Assembly: GCA_024138025.1 (NCBI GenBank)
Contig: JAMXBD010001259.1
Location: forward strand, 186,001 to 250,000
Origin: Combretum micranthum
Taxonomy: Eukaryota; Streptophyta; Magnoliopsida; Myrtales; Combretaceae
DNA: 64,000 nucleotides
Direction of reading: 5' to 3'
Shown here: piece after piece, positions 23,357-35,153 of the stretch
How positions within the stretch are numbered: position 1 is the stretch's first letter
Layout of the letters: each line of letters starts with the position of its first letter
Notes under the pieces: model-generated
Database searches by the model: none
What the model saw: only the letters and a program-made list of their open reading frames with translations
What the model was told of the DNA's origin: nothing
Made by a program: the position numbers and the translations under genes

Positions 23357-23398
23357 CTGGTGTCCACGGGTCCTCGGAGATAGCCAAAGGTATTCATA
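23357..23398 (-). other. 42-nt exon-like block 3 in LTR F
   Basis: On the minus strand TGTTGCAG precedes it and GTACAG follows it. It is 42 nt and open in the phase set by the ATG of block 2 (24053-24121). Confidence 0.5.
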
Positions 23399-23647
23399 CT
23401 GCAACAGGAAACTATTGGGGTATAAGCTACACTAGCTTAGTGAGTGAAAACTTTCGAATCACAATTAATACAACACATTCAAACAAGTAATTAATCAACC
23501 AAGTGGAATGCAACAACGAATGAGTTCAGCAAACATATGACTAGCCGGAAATCATATGTGGATGGACTTGCGCCCTCCATCCCGGGTTAGCAGATTAACG
23601 AATCCTGCGGTACGACGCCGTTTAAGCTCACGGTCAACTAACAATAT

Positions 23648-23740
23648 TTCGTTTTATGGATCACGATTAACCAACAAATTCGTTTTATGGATCACGATTA
23701 ACCAACATATTCGTTTTATGAACCACGAAAAACCAACCAA
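23648..23740. repeat. 31-bp tandem repeat in LTR F, about 3 copies
   Basis: Units begin ATTCGTTTTATGGATCACGA and end TAACCAACA. The third copy is diverged. The same repeat lies in LTR F' (37258-37350) and inverted in LTR G (about 51180-51262). Confidence 0.85.
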
Positions 23741-24052
23741 TACTAATGCTCCATCCCCATCGTGATATGAATGAATCCAATTACAATTGAGTCAAATATA
23801 CATTAATTCAATTCCTTTAGGTGGCCAACCATTATTTCGCAGACATTCCATATAAAATACTAGCTAATCAATCAATAGCTTAACACCCGGTTTCGATATT
23901 TATTAATTTTCATTTCACACATCAACAACAGACAAATATATAGTTCCCATATAACCCCATCATACATAATCATCCTTTTTATCTTTACCTAGCAACTAGT
24001 GCAACTATCATTACAATCACAAGCAATAATTGAAATCGGAAGAGGAACTCAC

Positions 24053-24121
24053 TCGGCCATGGTACGTCAGTCTCTTAGCAATGGTGGTCGGGTGATACGA
24101 TATCGTCGTGTTCGGGTTCAC
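24053..24121 (-). other. Exon-like block 2 in LTR F
   Basis: On the minus strand CTTATTTGGTAG precedes it and GTGAGT follows it. It is 69 nt, ending ATGGCCGA with ACC in front of the ATG, a good start context. Confidence 0.55.
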
Positions 24122-27100
24122 CTACCAAATAAGAATAGCCTAATAAGAATCTCATCACTAAACTACTTCAAACTATTTATCTATACTACACAAAATCGGA
24201 ATTCTCGCTATTTGCGAAAGTTCCAACTTAAAACGGCCATAATTTGGTCATTTTAACTCGGAATTTCGCAAATTTTATATCGATCTATATCTACTTCGAA
24301 AGATCTATCTATTTCTAGTATTATTTTCAAGTTTTAAAAATATTAAGGCCACGGAACAGAAGGGTCAGATCTGTACTGTAACGTTTCCATTTCCGAAAAA
24401 TTGTTTCGCCTTTAGTATAAAACGTTTTTGGTCGATAACTCATGCATAGATGAAATATCAATGAATTCCTAGTATGAATGTCATGTAATGAGTCCAATAT
24501 ATGCATGATTTTGATGATTTTTAATAAAAAACTCTTAAGAACTCCTAATCATTACAAACTTCACATTAGCCATTTCCTAAAATCCATTCTTTTCAAATCT
24601 TTGCATCTTCCCGTATTTTAGGATCCTATCCCTAGAATTTACTTGTTATCTTACTAAAAACAAGTCTTTATCATCGATACCATTCAAGACCTCCATTTAA
24701 GCATAAAAGCTCACATTTTTCACATTGTAAATATGTTTTTAAACAAGCTTTTCACAAAAATCCGAATTTTGGAAAATTTCATTTCTTGCATTTTTCTTAT
24801 AAGAAAACTTGTTTAATGCACCAAAATTTGAAGCTTTATTATACCTATTGTCTAAGGACTCCATTTGACTCATAAAACATGCAATTTAAGCTTGGACACT
24901 AGGTGTTTATGTAGGCATTATTTCAAAATACGAATTTAACATACTAATCACTATCTCAAGATTTTTCATTCTAACTCCACTATTTGTTTTACATTTTACT
25001 CATGCCCAAACTCATTTAAACTTATGGAAATTATTCCTTAAGGGTATCTATTATATACCTTCCATTTCTTGTGTAAAATATGAGTTTTAAAGTGATTTCA
25101 AGGGTTTTTAAAATGGGTTCCAAAAATCATCCGAATTCCCATAAAATATTCCTAGTAAAATCTTTTCTTTTTCAAGTTTCTTACTTCCTATACATGAAGA
25201 TCTACCATCTAACACCTCTATATACATGCAAAACTAAGTCTTTATGATCATTAGTGCATGGAAGCTCATGATATCCACATGAACATGAATGTAGATGAAG
25301 ATATGAATGTCTAAACACTAGATCTATCAAATATAACGCATGAATCATGAGTTTCATGGCATGAACATAAATATCTATACAAGATTCCTACTTTACATGT
25401 ACGAACATCACATTATCTCATCAAAAACTCCTTTAAACTCTAGATCTACTTCTTGTGATGGCTTGATATTCTTGTACAAGTGTTTTCATGTCCTTAGCAT
25501 ATGCTCATTGGGATTAAATGTGAAAAACACATATGAATAGCTTTGCCATTACAAGAAAAGATAGGAATGGGGTTTAGAATCATCACCTAAAGAAGATTGG
25601 AAGATGAAATGAAGAGGAAATGAGCTTGTGTGTGTGAGTGTGAGGGGGAGGGCTTGTCACGGCACAAAGGAGGAAGGAAGAGAGAGTTTTTCTCTTTTCA
25701 AGATTTTTGGAAGAGTGAAAATGAAGAGAGAGAGTGAAAATGAGTTTATATATTAAGTGAATTAGGGTTTAGTTGTATTAAAAGAAGTAAAATAAAACAA
25801 ATAGAGGGGGAAAAAGGAGGGGGAGGCACCGGCCACATCGGGAGGAAGAGGGAGAGAGAACAAATTTTTATTTGAAATTGATATTGTGTAATAAAATGTA
25901 ATATTTGCATTAATTAATTAGGAAACAAAATTTTTTGGAAAAGAAAATTGTAATGAGTAGTTGTATGGATGTAAGAATAGAGTATGGGTAGTGTGTAGTG
26001 TAGGTTGTACTTGTGAATAGTAGACAAGACATCTACTTTTCCGGTTGTAACGAAAACACGGGAAAAGCTATAACTGTAATTTTTATAGCTCGAAAAATTA
26101 TAAAATTGATATTTTTGGAATCCTTATAAAATTACGGTTCTAATGAGCATTTCGGAACATTTTTCTGAATCTGTGGTCCAGGGCACGCTTTTCTGTAATT
26201 GAGCTCGGGAAGGCTCGGAATTGAAAAATTCCCGAATTTGGAACTTTCAAAGGTTTAAAATATGCTTTAGAACAATAATTCATGTTCATTTACTTTATAA
26301 AACTTCTTTTATTACGAAACCGAAGGAAAGCCGGATTTAGGGTTCCTAGGCTCCTCTCATTAGGTTTGCACTAGACTGATATAGGGTTTCGTTCTCCGGT
26401 TTTCGAAGTTTATTCGATTACTACGAAGCTAGGGTATATATTACAAGAATAAAAATAAAATAGAATAAAACTAAATTATGTAATGTCTAGTGCTAGATCG
26501 TACTGAAAGACTCACTAATTACCGGTAGTAACGAAATATGAATAGATTTGTAAAATCAGATAATTCTAGCTATTTGAAAAATTCGTAAAACTAATAACTT
26601 AGAGATCCTTTTAGAAATATAAGTCTAACGGCATTAATGACATATTCTTAACATTTCGAATCCCAGAGCGCGCTTTTCGAAACTGGCACCCGATCAGATT
26701 AGAATAGGTTGGAATTTCATTGATCTCATCTTTCCAGAGTATCCTAGACCTAATATGAACCGATTACACTTTTTTCTCTTGTTCCAACTCCTGGGTTAGG
26801 AATACGAGATTTCCGGGTTTAGGTATGGAGTTTCTTGGGAGTTTTTGGGACTCAGGTTCTCTGGTTGACCTTCCGGTTTACCCCATTGCCAAAATAAAAA
26901 CTAATATTTTATACTTATGTGACTTGTCTGGTTGGTGTGACTTAATTTAAGGTCGATTTTTATAAGTGTTTAATATCTCACAGTGTTCCCGGAATTCCTT
27001 TAGATTGAGTTTTATTCCCGAAGGCTAATCACTATTTACTTCTTAGCAATTTGCTTTAGGGTTCTATTTAACCCGTATTTATAAGTTAAAGTTAAATAGG

Positions 27101-27882
27101 AAATTTGTCGTACATAGAAGTTTCAGAATAGAAGTATTTTAAGTTGCTATTTTATTTCTGAGATTTCTTATTTTTCTCACGATTCAGAATTTTCCAGATT
27201 TGTTGGGAGTTTGGGACTTATCAAAGTTCTATTTTAATTCGGAGTGACTTTTAGGGTTTTATTTTCGAAGTTCATCTTTAGAATTATTTACTGAAATTTT
27301 CCAGGGCTTACATCATATGTATTGCTTGATCATTTGCTTAATGCATTTATATGCTTGTCTGATAACTTGTTTGAAATTATTGATATGAGTACGTTAATTC
27401 AGGAATATTCTCACTAAGCTATTACGCTTATACTCCGATAGACTTTTATTGTAATAGGACCAATATCTCTTAATGACCGAGGACTTCATATACTCGAGTG
27501 GGATTATGTTTTGGAGAGCTTTTAGAAATCCTTTGAAGATCTTAGGCTAAATATCCTTTAATATCTTTTGGTATTAGTATTGTTTCCTTGTATGGAAGAC
27601 TAAGCTGATATTATGATTGTTTAGAGATTTATAGGGGAAAGCCCCTAAGATGATGTAAGGATTATATTCTCTTAATGTCAAATTAGATGGTTATCTAGAT
27701 TTCTTGTACGTTGTATTTACAATCTCGAACTACACATTCCACTAGTGTTTCCTATTGTTTTCATAGACACCTTACATATGGTGTTGAAGCTTCCGCATGA
27801 CTTCGGAAAATCATTCTTAAGTTTTAATATTATATGTGGTGGACTACCACGTTTAGGGTATCCTTTAGGGCGTGACATTTAC

Positions 27883-27925
27883 ATTATTTTTTTAATGATT
27901 ATTATTTCTAAACTGTATCAATTTG
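27883..27925. other. Short base segment between two solo LTRs
   Basis: Forty-odd bases of the old base sequence left between solo LTRs B and C; AT-rich, no feature. Confidence 0.6.
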
Positions 27926-28633
27926 TGTAAACCCCCAAAGTTTTGCGATCGGTTAAGCTTAAACCTTAATCAGGAGGTCCATCGGAAACCCTAAAGTTAA
28001 TAAAACCTTAGTTAGACATAACAGTTTAGGTCTGGCGATCCCGTATTCGCAACCTTAAGTGAGTAAGTAAAAGATGAGTATGTAGAATAGTTCGTAATAA
28101 TATAAAGAAGCTTAAAAATATCAGTTTAGCAATACCGCAATCTGTTTTGGACTCGAACGGATACAGTTCATGAAAAACGTGTCTCGAGGTCCAGAATAGT
28201 GAAAATATTCTGGATATACTGCTAGACTCATAAAAATATAAGGTTTTAAAAAATATAAATTTTATAATTTTTCGATATGTAAAAATAACAGATATCGCAT
28301 TTATACACGTATTTTCCTACTACTACCGGTACTTTATTAGTCATATCTGCTTTACATTACACTATTCATTACTATTCTACACTATTCATGTATCTCTACT
28401 TTTTCTAGTGCCTACTCTTACACTCTATACACCTATTATCTTTATTTTTTACCTTTCCCATAACTTTATATCACATCTACTTTATTTATTATTACATTTA
28501 ATTAACAAAAATATAAAAAATAAATCTTTCTCTCCCCTCTCTTTCACAAGGCTGGCGCCCCCTTCTCTCTCCCTCTCAATTTTTTTTTCAATTTTTCTTT
28601 ATTTAAATCATACAAAATTCACTCATCATTTTC

Positions 28634-28643
28634 CTATAAATAC
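28634..28643 (+). promoter_or_regulatory. TATA box of LTR C
   Basis: CTATAAATAC; the ATG-free leader ends at AG/GTAAAT at 28816/28817. Confidence 0.6.
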
Positions 28644-30256
28644 CTCCCTCCTCTTTTACTTCTTTCGCACTTCATCTACCCACAAATTCACTACCAAATC
28701 TCTCCAAAATTCTCTTCTCAAAACTCTCTCCACATACACTCTCAAAACTCTCCCAAAATACTCTTAAACCCCTTTTTACATACACAAAACCCATATTATT
28801 CCAAAATCCTTTTTAGGTAAATTTTTCTTTATATGTTCTTCTTACCATATCATGTAACTTTACATGACCATGGTGTGAGTTTCTTAAAACTTAATGTTAT
28901 GGAAGCTACACTATGTTTATATATTGTTCTTATTCATGAATATCTATTTGTATATATTTATGTTGTTACTTTACTTTGTTCATATTATGGTTATTATTAT
29001 ATCTAACTAAATATGATTATATATATATTCTTTAGAGTATATAAGCTCACTTGCAATTTATTTACTTTCATGCAAAGCAATTTATTTATTTCATATTGTT
29101 TTAAGACTAGTCTTTAGTCTTAAACTTATCTTCATCAAGTCAAAACAATTTTCTCTCTTTTATTTTCTTTTTCTATTAGGGACTAGTTTATTTCTTAATC
29201 CTAGGAGACTTAAGAAAGCTAAGACTCCCAATACTTAACTTTATTATTTATTATGATACATTTGCTTGTTATTATTCTAATAATCATGCCCATAAAGATT
29301 GTTTTCTAAACCTCTAAGCTTCAATTATACTTTTGCAAAAAAGATTTTATCATCTAAGAATGGTTCTATATGAAATTTAGAATTTATGATTTGACAAAAG
29401 TACATCTATTCTTTTCAAAACTTTAGGAAGAGCTCACTATAATTTTAAAGCTACCTTTGTTTTGAAAAGCTTTTTAATCATCTCTATATTACATTGTTTT
29501 CCAAAAGAAGATGACTTTTGGTATTAAAATGTTTTCCATAAAAACATAATGTAAGAAAACCCCATAAAAAGGGAATGAGAGTTTTCAAACCAAGATTTTT
29601 CAAGTAATGATCAAAGAAAAGTTGTATAGAAAAACTAATAAGAAAAGTGATACCGACATTGAAAAATCCTAAAAGAAAAATAGTGAAATTTATTAGTATT
29701 TAAAAGTCTTTAAGAAAAATAGTAAAGTCAACATAAAATAATTTCTTGAAAACAAAAGAATCAAAACATTCATTTTAAAGGATTTATAAAATGGATTTCT
29801 TATGGTTTTCTAAACTTCTCACTAACATTGTTTTACTAAAGAATTTTGGCTGCATAAGAAACACTTGAGCATGGATGAAATATGAGCTATGTATCAATGA
29901 AAAGGAATTTCTTAATTATATAGATAACTAAGTATTTATCAAAGCAATTTTTGGATGATTTAATGTTTAAAACAAATGCTTTTGGGATGGAAAAATTCGT
30001 GGTGAATCTAATCGCCATTGTTTCGGAGCCTAAATGACCTAGTTTGATGAAAATAGTTTTAGAAATAAATAGATCTTTTTCAAATAGATAGAAATCGGTG
30101 TATTATATGTGTAATTCCGAGTTAAAATGACCAAGTTATAGCCATTTTAAATTGGAATTATCTTCTATGCGAACTTTGATGTTCTTATGACATAGTTTTG
30201 TCAAATTTCAAGAAGGTTATCATGAAATACTCATTTCGGGTATTTTTCTTGATTAG

Positions 30257-30353
30257 GTGATCCTGAAGAGGAATGCCCGTATCCGAGGACTATTTCGACT
30301 AAGTGGATTGTTTGTTCGACTCATCCATTTGGAAGATTTACCGCCATGGCAAC
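30257..30353 (+). other. Exon-like block 2 in LTR C
   Basis: Entered by TTTTTCTTGATTAG; 97 nt ending ATGGCAAC, with the donor degraded to ATGAGT. Confidence 0.4.
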
Positions 30354-31027
30354 ATGAGTGTATTTTTAATACAATACTTGATTATGCTTGTAATTTAGTT
30401 GCACTAGAATTAAGGAAAGACAAATTATTATGTATGTAAAAATTGTTGAAAGAATTCTAAGAATGTCGAGGCAGGATTTGATTGTGAGTAATTGTTTGTT
30501 TTAGTATAGAACTTTATATGTATAAAATTCTATGATCACCTTCAAGTTGATAATAATGATGCTATGATATCTTAAATAAATAGATTCATGCATGCCACAA
30601 AGTAAGTCACATTATATGGGGTTATTATCCTTAGGTGAAAAGGATAGTAGCATGGTTGAAAGCAACACTTAGCGGCTATGATCGAAAGCGATTGCTTGCC
30701 AACATGGAATCAAACCAATGCTTGGTGGTAATCCGAACGCATGGCTCAACCCGAGTAGACTTAATATGCTTGGCGATAATGATCGAAAGCATAACTTAAC
30801 AAAAACTACTCGTTTTGAGATTACTTATCACCAAACCCCAAATAGAGGGCGTAAATCCATTCAATATATAGTTCTCGAAAAACTATATGCCTTGTTTACT
30901 CATGTGTATGTTGCATTTCACTTGAATGCTTAAATAACTTGTTTGAATCTTTACTACGCAATAATTTGCTTATGGAAATAATTCTCACTAAGCCTATTAG
31001 CTTATACCCTATAGATATGTTCTGTAG

Positions 31028-31068
31028 TTTAACTATTTATGGTTGAGGCCACGTGGACCCTAAACCAG
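31028..31068 (+). other. Exon-like block 3 in LTR C
   Basis: TTCTGTAG precedes it and GTATAT follows it. It is 41 nt, one base short of the 42 nt of other copies, and has a TGA where others have CGA. A decayed copy. Confidence 0.4.
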
Positions 31069-31410
31069 GTATATTCCCCTTTTGTTAAGGAATTTTAGAT
31101 GAAGTTTAGCATTAGTTTGGATGCAGACTTCATAGAAAATTTCTTGTAATAGATTGTAGTTATTTTGGTAGGGGAATACCCCTAAGACTTGTAAGACAAT
31201 TATTATAAATGTTATGAATTCTTTTTTCTTAATTTGTTATTGTATCTTCTTAAGCTTCATATTTCAAAGTATGATCCTCTAAATTTGTAAGAGCACGTCT
31301 TACACTTAATATCGAAACTTTTGGAAATGACTAAAGTTGTCATGCTTAAGCTTTAGTATTGAGTGTGATGGACTGTTACGTTTAACGTACTCTTAGGGCG
31401 TGACAATTTA

Positions 31411-34017
31411 TGTTGTTACACTTTGATGTATAAAAGAATCTTAGTTAATGATTTAAGGCTTAAATTGGTTAAATGGACTAAACATCGGCTTAATTAACTA
31501 AATTGGACTATTATGGCCTTTTTAACTATAAAATTTGATTTGTTAATATATTAGGGCCCAACATGACTTAGAGGAGCTAAAAGTGAGTTTAGTTAATAAA
31601 TAAGGTAACTCAAACTATTAATATTATAAAGTGGGCTTAGATACTAATTTAGGTCTAACTTGACTAAATGAATTAAAATGGGTAAAAATTCAACAGACAT
31701 GGGCTTAGTAAATTCTTTATGGTCTAACAACTTGATCATAGCTTGTAAGACCTATTTCAACTTAAATGGGTCTATTCCACTCTCATAGACTTCCTTAAAA
31801 GCCTTAGGGCCTCAAAATCAAAATAATTACTAGATTAAGCTATATGGACTTGAATTGTCGAATATAGGCTCAATAACCCATAACTACTCTAATTGGGCCT
31901 AATTCAAAACATTTAAGTTTAGTCAATTTTCTAGGTACTAAATTACCAAATGAGCTCATGTAACACTCCTTAAGCCTAAAAGCCCTAGTAGGCTTAATTA
32001 AGAATATAGAAGGCTCAATAGCTAGAAAGTAAAATAAATTCAATTCTTTTAGGCTTACATTCGATTATTAGGTCCAATAACTAAATTTACTTGATTTGGG
32101 CCTTACCCGATACTTTAATGGGCTTAGTTATAAATCCTTTAAAGCCTATTACCCTAAATATTAAAAGATTTATTTAAATTATTATTGGGCATATTATAAG
32201 ACCCCTAAATTTATGGTACTTCTAAATATGAAATTCACTCTCTTATACTCATGTGCTTAATTCGAATTATTTAAGCTCAATACCTTGAGATGAAATCAAT
32301 TTGAGATATCGATTAAGGCCTTATATATGCAAACATATACAAGACCTTACCTTAAAGAATAATAAAATATGATTGAATAATAAATAAGAATTTGGTAGTT
32401 AATTATATACTCATACTCATATGAAAAGTCTTTTACACAAATATTGCTGCTTTTTGATGGTATATCTTCTAGCTTATACCAAATTATCAACTTATTAATT
32501 ACGCAATGACTTACATGTTGCTTATCTAGGACATACATTCTAAACTGAACTAAAACTTAAAAGATGACTAATAATTTATTGTTGGTTGTGCTTGCTAGGA
32601 AATGTTAGCATGACAACCTTGCTTGGAAATATCAGCATGGTTATTAGATGCTTAGGCTACCCTTAGTGGCACAGTGGGTAGCTAATAAAGGGAAACGATA
32701 TTAGGGTAATGTTTTTTTTTTATAAGCTTAATGAGAAGTAATATATTCTATTTCATGTTTATGGAACCGACTATACTGCATTATATTATGGACTAAGATA
32801 AGTAGAGATATATAATGGCTGTGAATCATATACCAAGCTGATTCCTATAGAAGATATTAATATTCTAGTTCCATATATCATCCCCTAGAGTAATTGCTGC
32901 AACTCATGACCCCTAGGTTCTTAGTATGTTGCTGGAGCATGAGTGCTTTACTATTGCTTATCCCATTTTGATTAAAAAGATACAAACTATTGGTTGTAGC
33001 ATTGTATTTAGATTGCATGCATGTGATAATCTCGTATGTGCTTGTGTTGCTATGTACTAGACTTCAGATCATTTTTTTTTCTTTTTTCAGGTGATGACAA
33101 CTTCTGCTTAATGTTTATGTGTGACATAGGTGTGAGACAAATCTATACGAGTTTGTTGGCGAGCAAGGTGGCTAGGAATGTTGGATCATGTGTAATCTTA
33201 AATGGCAATAGTAGTTATCTTTTCAAATCTATATTTCTTTTGAAGGTCCGGTTTGTGCTTGTGGTTAAAAAATCCTTTATTAGATATCTTGTATTGATAA
33301 TCATTTACCTTTGGTATTGTTGTCACTTTTTCTCTACTTAAATAAATTGTTTTCAAAACCTAATTAAACAATTTTAGAATTGAAAAATGGTTAGCAAAAA
33401 ATCATGATAAACAAAAAGTTTAGGTAGATATAACTCCTAAATGCTATATGTGGCAAAACTGTATATGCCTTGATCTTATTTGGGGCATGACATTTGACCA
33501 CTTTGACTAGCCTCTAAACCACATTGATCACCTATGAACCATTTAATTACCATCACAGTTATCGTAGACTCAAACCACCTAGCCTCCATCAAAATCTCTT
33601 GACAACGACCATAAGACTTATATGACTCAAACAAACTAACCCCCTCAAACTAGTTTAATTGAACCCACGTCAAGTGAACCCAAGTCATGGTGGTTTAGTT
33701 GTGTACGTCAAGTCAAATCATGTATATAGTCCTCATGAGGTTTGGTTGGGGCAACAATTTTCCAAAGGTAGAAGGTGACAAAATCATAAGGATATGCAGA
33801 TTATAGTAATTTTATATATAATCGTAAGATCATCCATTAGGAGGATGAGAAACAAAGCCTAAAACAATGTACTGACTAACTTGGTTCCATACAATTAAGA
33901 CAATATGATTTCATTTTTTTTTTTTGGGATAAATTATATAGGAAGGTATCGATGTTTTAAGTGGTTAAAAAAGAGTAACCAACTTATAAAGATTAATTCA
34001 TTTAAGTTATCAATATT
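31411..34017. other. Old base sequence with a relic LTR end
   Basis: 31430-32170 is built of repeated words such as GGGCTTAGT, TAGGCTTA and GGGCCTAA without a fixed period. At 33481-33492 the sequence GGGGCATGACA looks like the 3' end of a much older LTR of the same group, preceded by a degraded GTGGCA...CTG word; its start could not be found. The frame at 33036-33341 is not recognisable. 33493-34017 holds nothing I can name. Confidence 0.4.
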
Positions 34018-35083
34018 TCAAGTGTCACGCCCCAAAGGGTACCGTAGACGTAATAGTCCACCACATACAGTATTAAAACTTAAGAATGACTTCCCGAAGT
34101 CATGAGAAAGCTTCAACACCATATGTAAGGCATCTATCACAATAATAGGAGACACTAGTGGATGTATAGATCAGGATAGTAAATACAACATACAAGAAAT
34201 CTAAATAACCATCTAATTTCAACACTATAAGAATATAATCCTTACATCATCTTAGGGGTTTTCTCTTATAAATCTCCAAACAATCGTAATATCAGCTTAG
34301 TCTTTCACACAAGGAAACAATACTAACACCAAAAGATATTAAAGGACATTTCGTCTAAGATCTTCAAAAGATTTCCAGAAGCTCCCCAAAACATAATTCC
34401 ACTCAAGTATGTGAAGTCCTCGAGCATAAAAGATATTGTTCCTATTACAACAAAAGTCTATCGGAGTATAAGCATAACTAGCTTAGTGAGAATATTCCTG
34501 AATCAACGTACTCGAATCAATAATTTCAAACAAGTTATTAAACAAGCATATGAATGCATCAAGCAAATGAAAAAACAATACATATGATCTACAGGAAATC
34601 ATATGTTTTGAATGGATTTACCCTTCCATTTAGAGGTTAGGTGTTTCAGGCTCTTTAAAACCCATATTTGAAATCCAACTTATGTAGTTTATTTCTAGCT
34701 CTTACTCGCCCATCTTGATATAGTTCTTTCTAGCTCCTATTCGCCAATCTTGCAGATTTATGGCTCCTGCAAACTCGACTACTATACTCTTATCCCATCG
34801 AGTATAGTAGCTCATGAAATGAAACTAACTACGTGATATGCATGATTCAATTAATATAACTCATAGTATATGATTAAAGTAATTTAAAGATGACCATAGA
34901 ATTTGCACACACTCAGTATAATGATAAAAATAAAACACAATTTAATTAACAACAATTCATATCTCAGTATGCTTAGCATTCTTTCAATCAATATTATCAT
35001 GCATCATTTTCATCTTTTCCTACTTCTAGTGCCTCTAGCTACAGAGCATAAACAAGTACATAAAAGGAAGGAAATAAACTCAC

Positions 35084-35153
35084 TCAGCCATCCTTGCTAA
35101 AAACTCTTCACTCGTAAGGGTCTTCGAATATGGATCCTCCCAAACTTCATCAC
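35084..35153 (-). other. Exon-like block 2 in LTR B'
   Basis: On the minus strand TGTTTAG precedes it and GTGAGT follows it. It is 70 nt and ends ATGGCTGA. Confidence 0.5.

Larger units (their letters stand above)
22974..27312 (-). mobile_element. Solo LTR F (4339 bp) nested in LTR B, minus strand
   Basis: On the plus strand it runs from TGTCACGCCCC to GGGCTTACA, with a perfect duplication tcata (22969-22973 and 27313-27317). Removing it restores the type-B LTR. It has a 31-bp tandem repeat (about 23648-23740) and a duplicated promoter-side module (26030-26700). The chance ORFs inside are not genes. Confidence 0.95.
15114..27877 (+). mobile_element. Solo LTR B (chromovirus type), carrying two nested LTRs
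   Basis: Starts TGTAAATCC and ends GGGCGTGACA; the target duplication tttac is perfect (15109-15113 and 27878-27882). Without the two nested LTRs and their duplications it is 4107 bp. Its three parts are 15114-16384, 20698-22973 and 27318-27877, and they join smoothly when the insertions are removed. There is no internal domain, so it arose by LTR-LTR recombination. The same family recurs at 11053-11673, 34023-42443 and 60976 onward. Confidence 0.92.
27926..31405 (+). mobile_element. Solo LTR C (3480 bp)
   Basis: Starts TGTAAACCCCC and ends AGGGCGTGACA. The flanking 5-mers are atttg (27921-27925) and attta (31406-31410), a duplication with one change. Its subfamily is that of the minus-strand LTR starting at 60175 and the fragment at 55486-56107. 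No coding frame; the Leu/Phe-rich frame at 28408-28767 is a chance product of the pyrimidine-rich leader. Confidence 0.88.

Noticed and set aside
28408..28767. 119-codon hydrophobic frame
   Set aside because: Same cause: CT-rich leader of LTR C read as Leu, Ser and Phe codons. It spans the TATA box.
33036..33341. 101-codon frame with hydrophobic tail
   Set aside because: No recognisable domain and lies in old repeat DNA. No support for a host gene.
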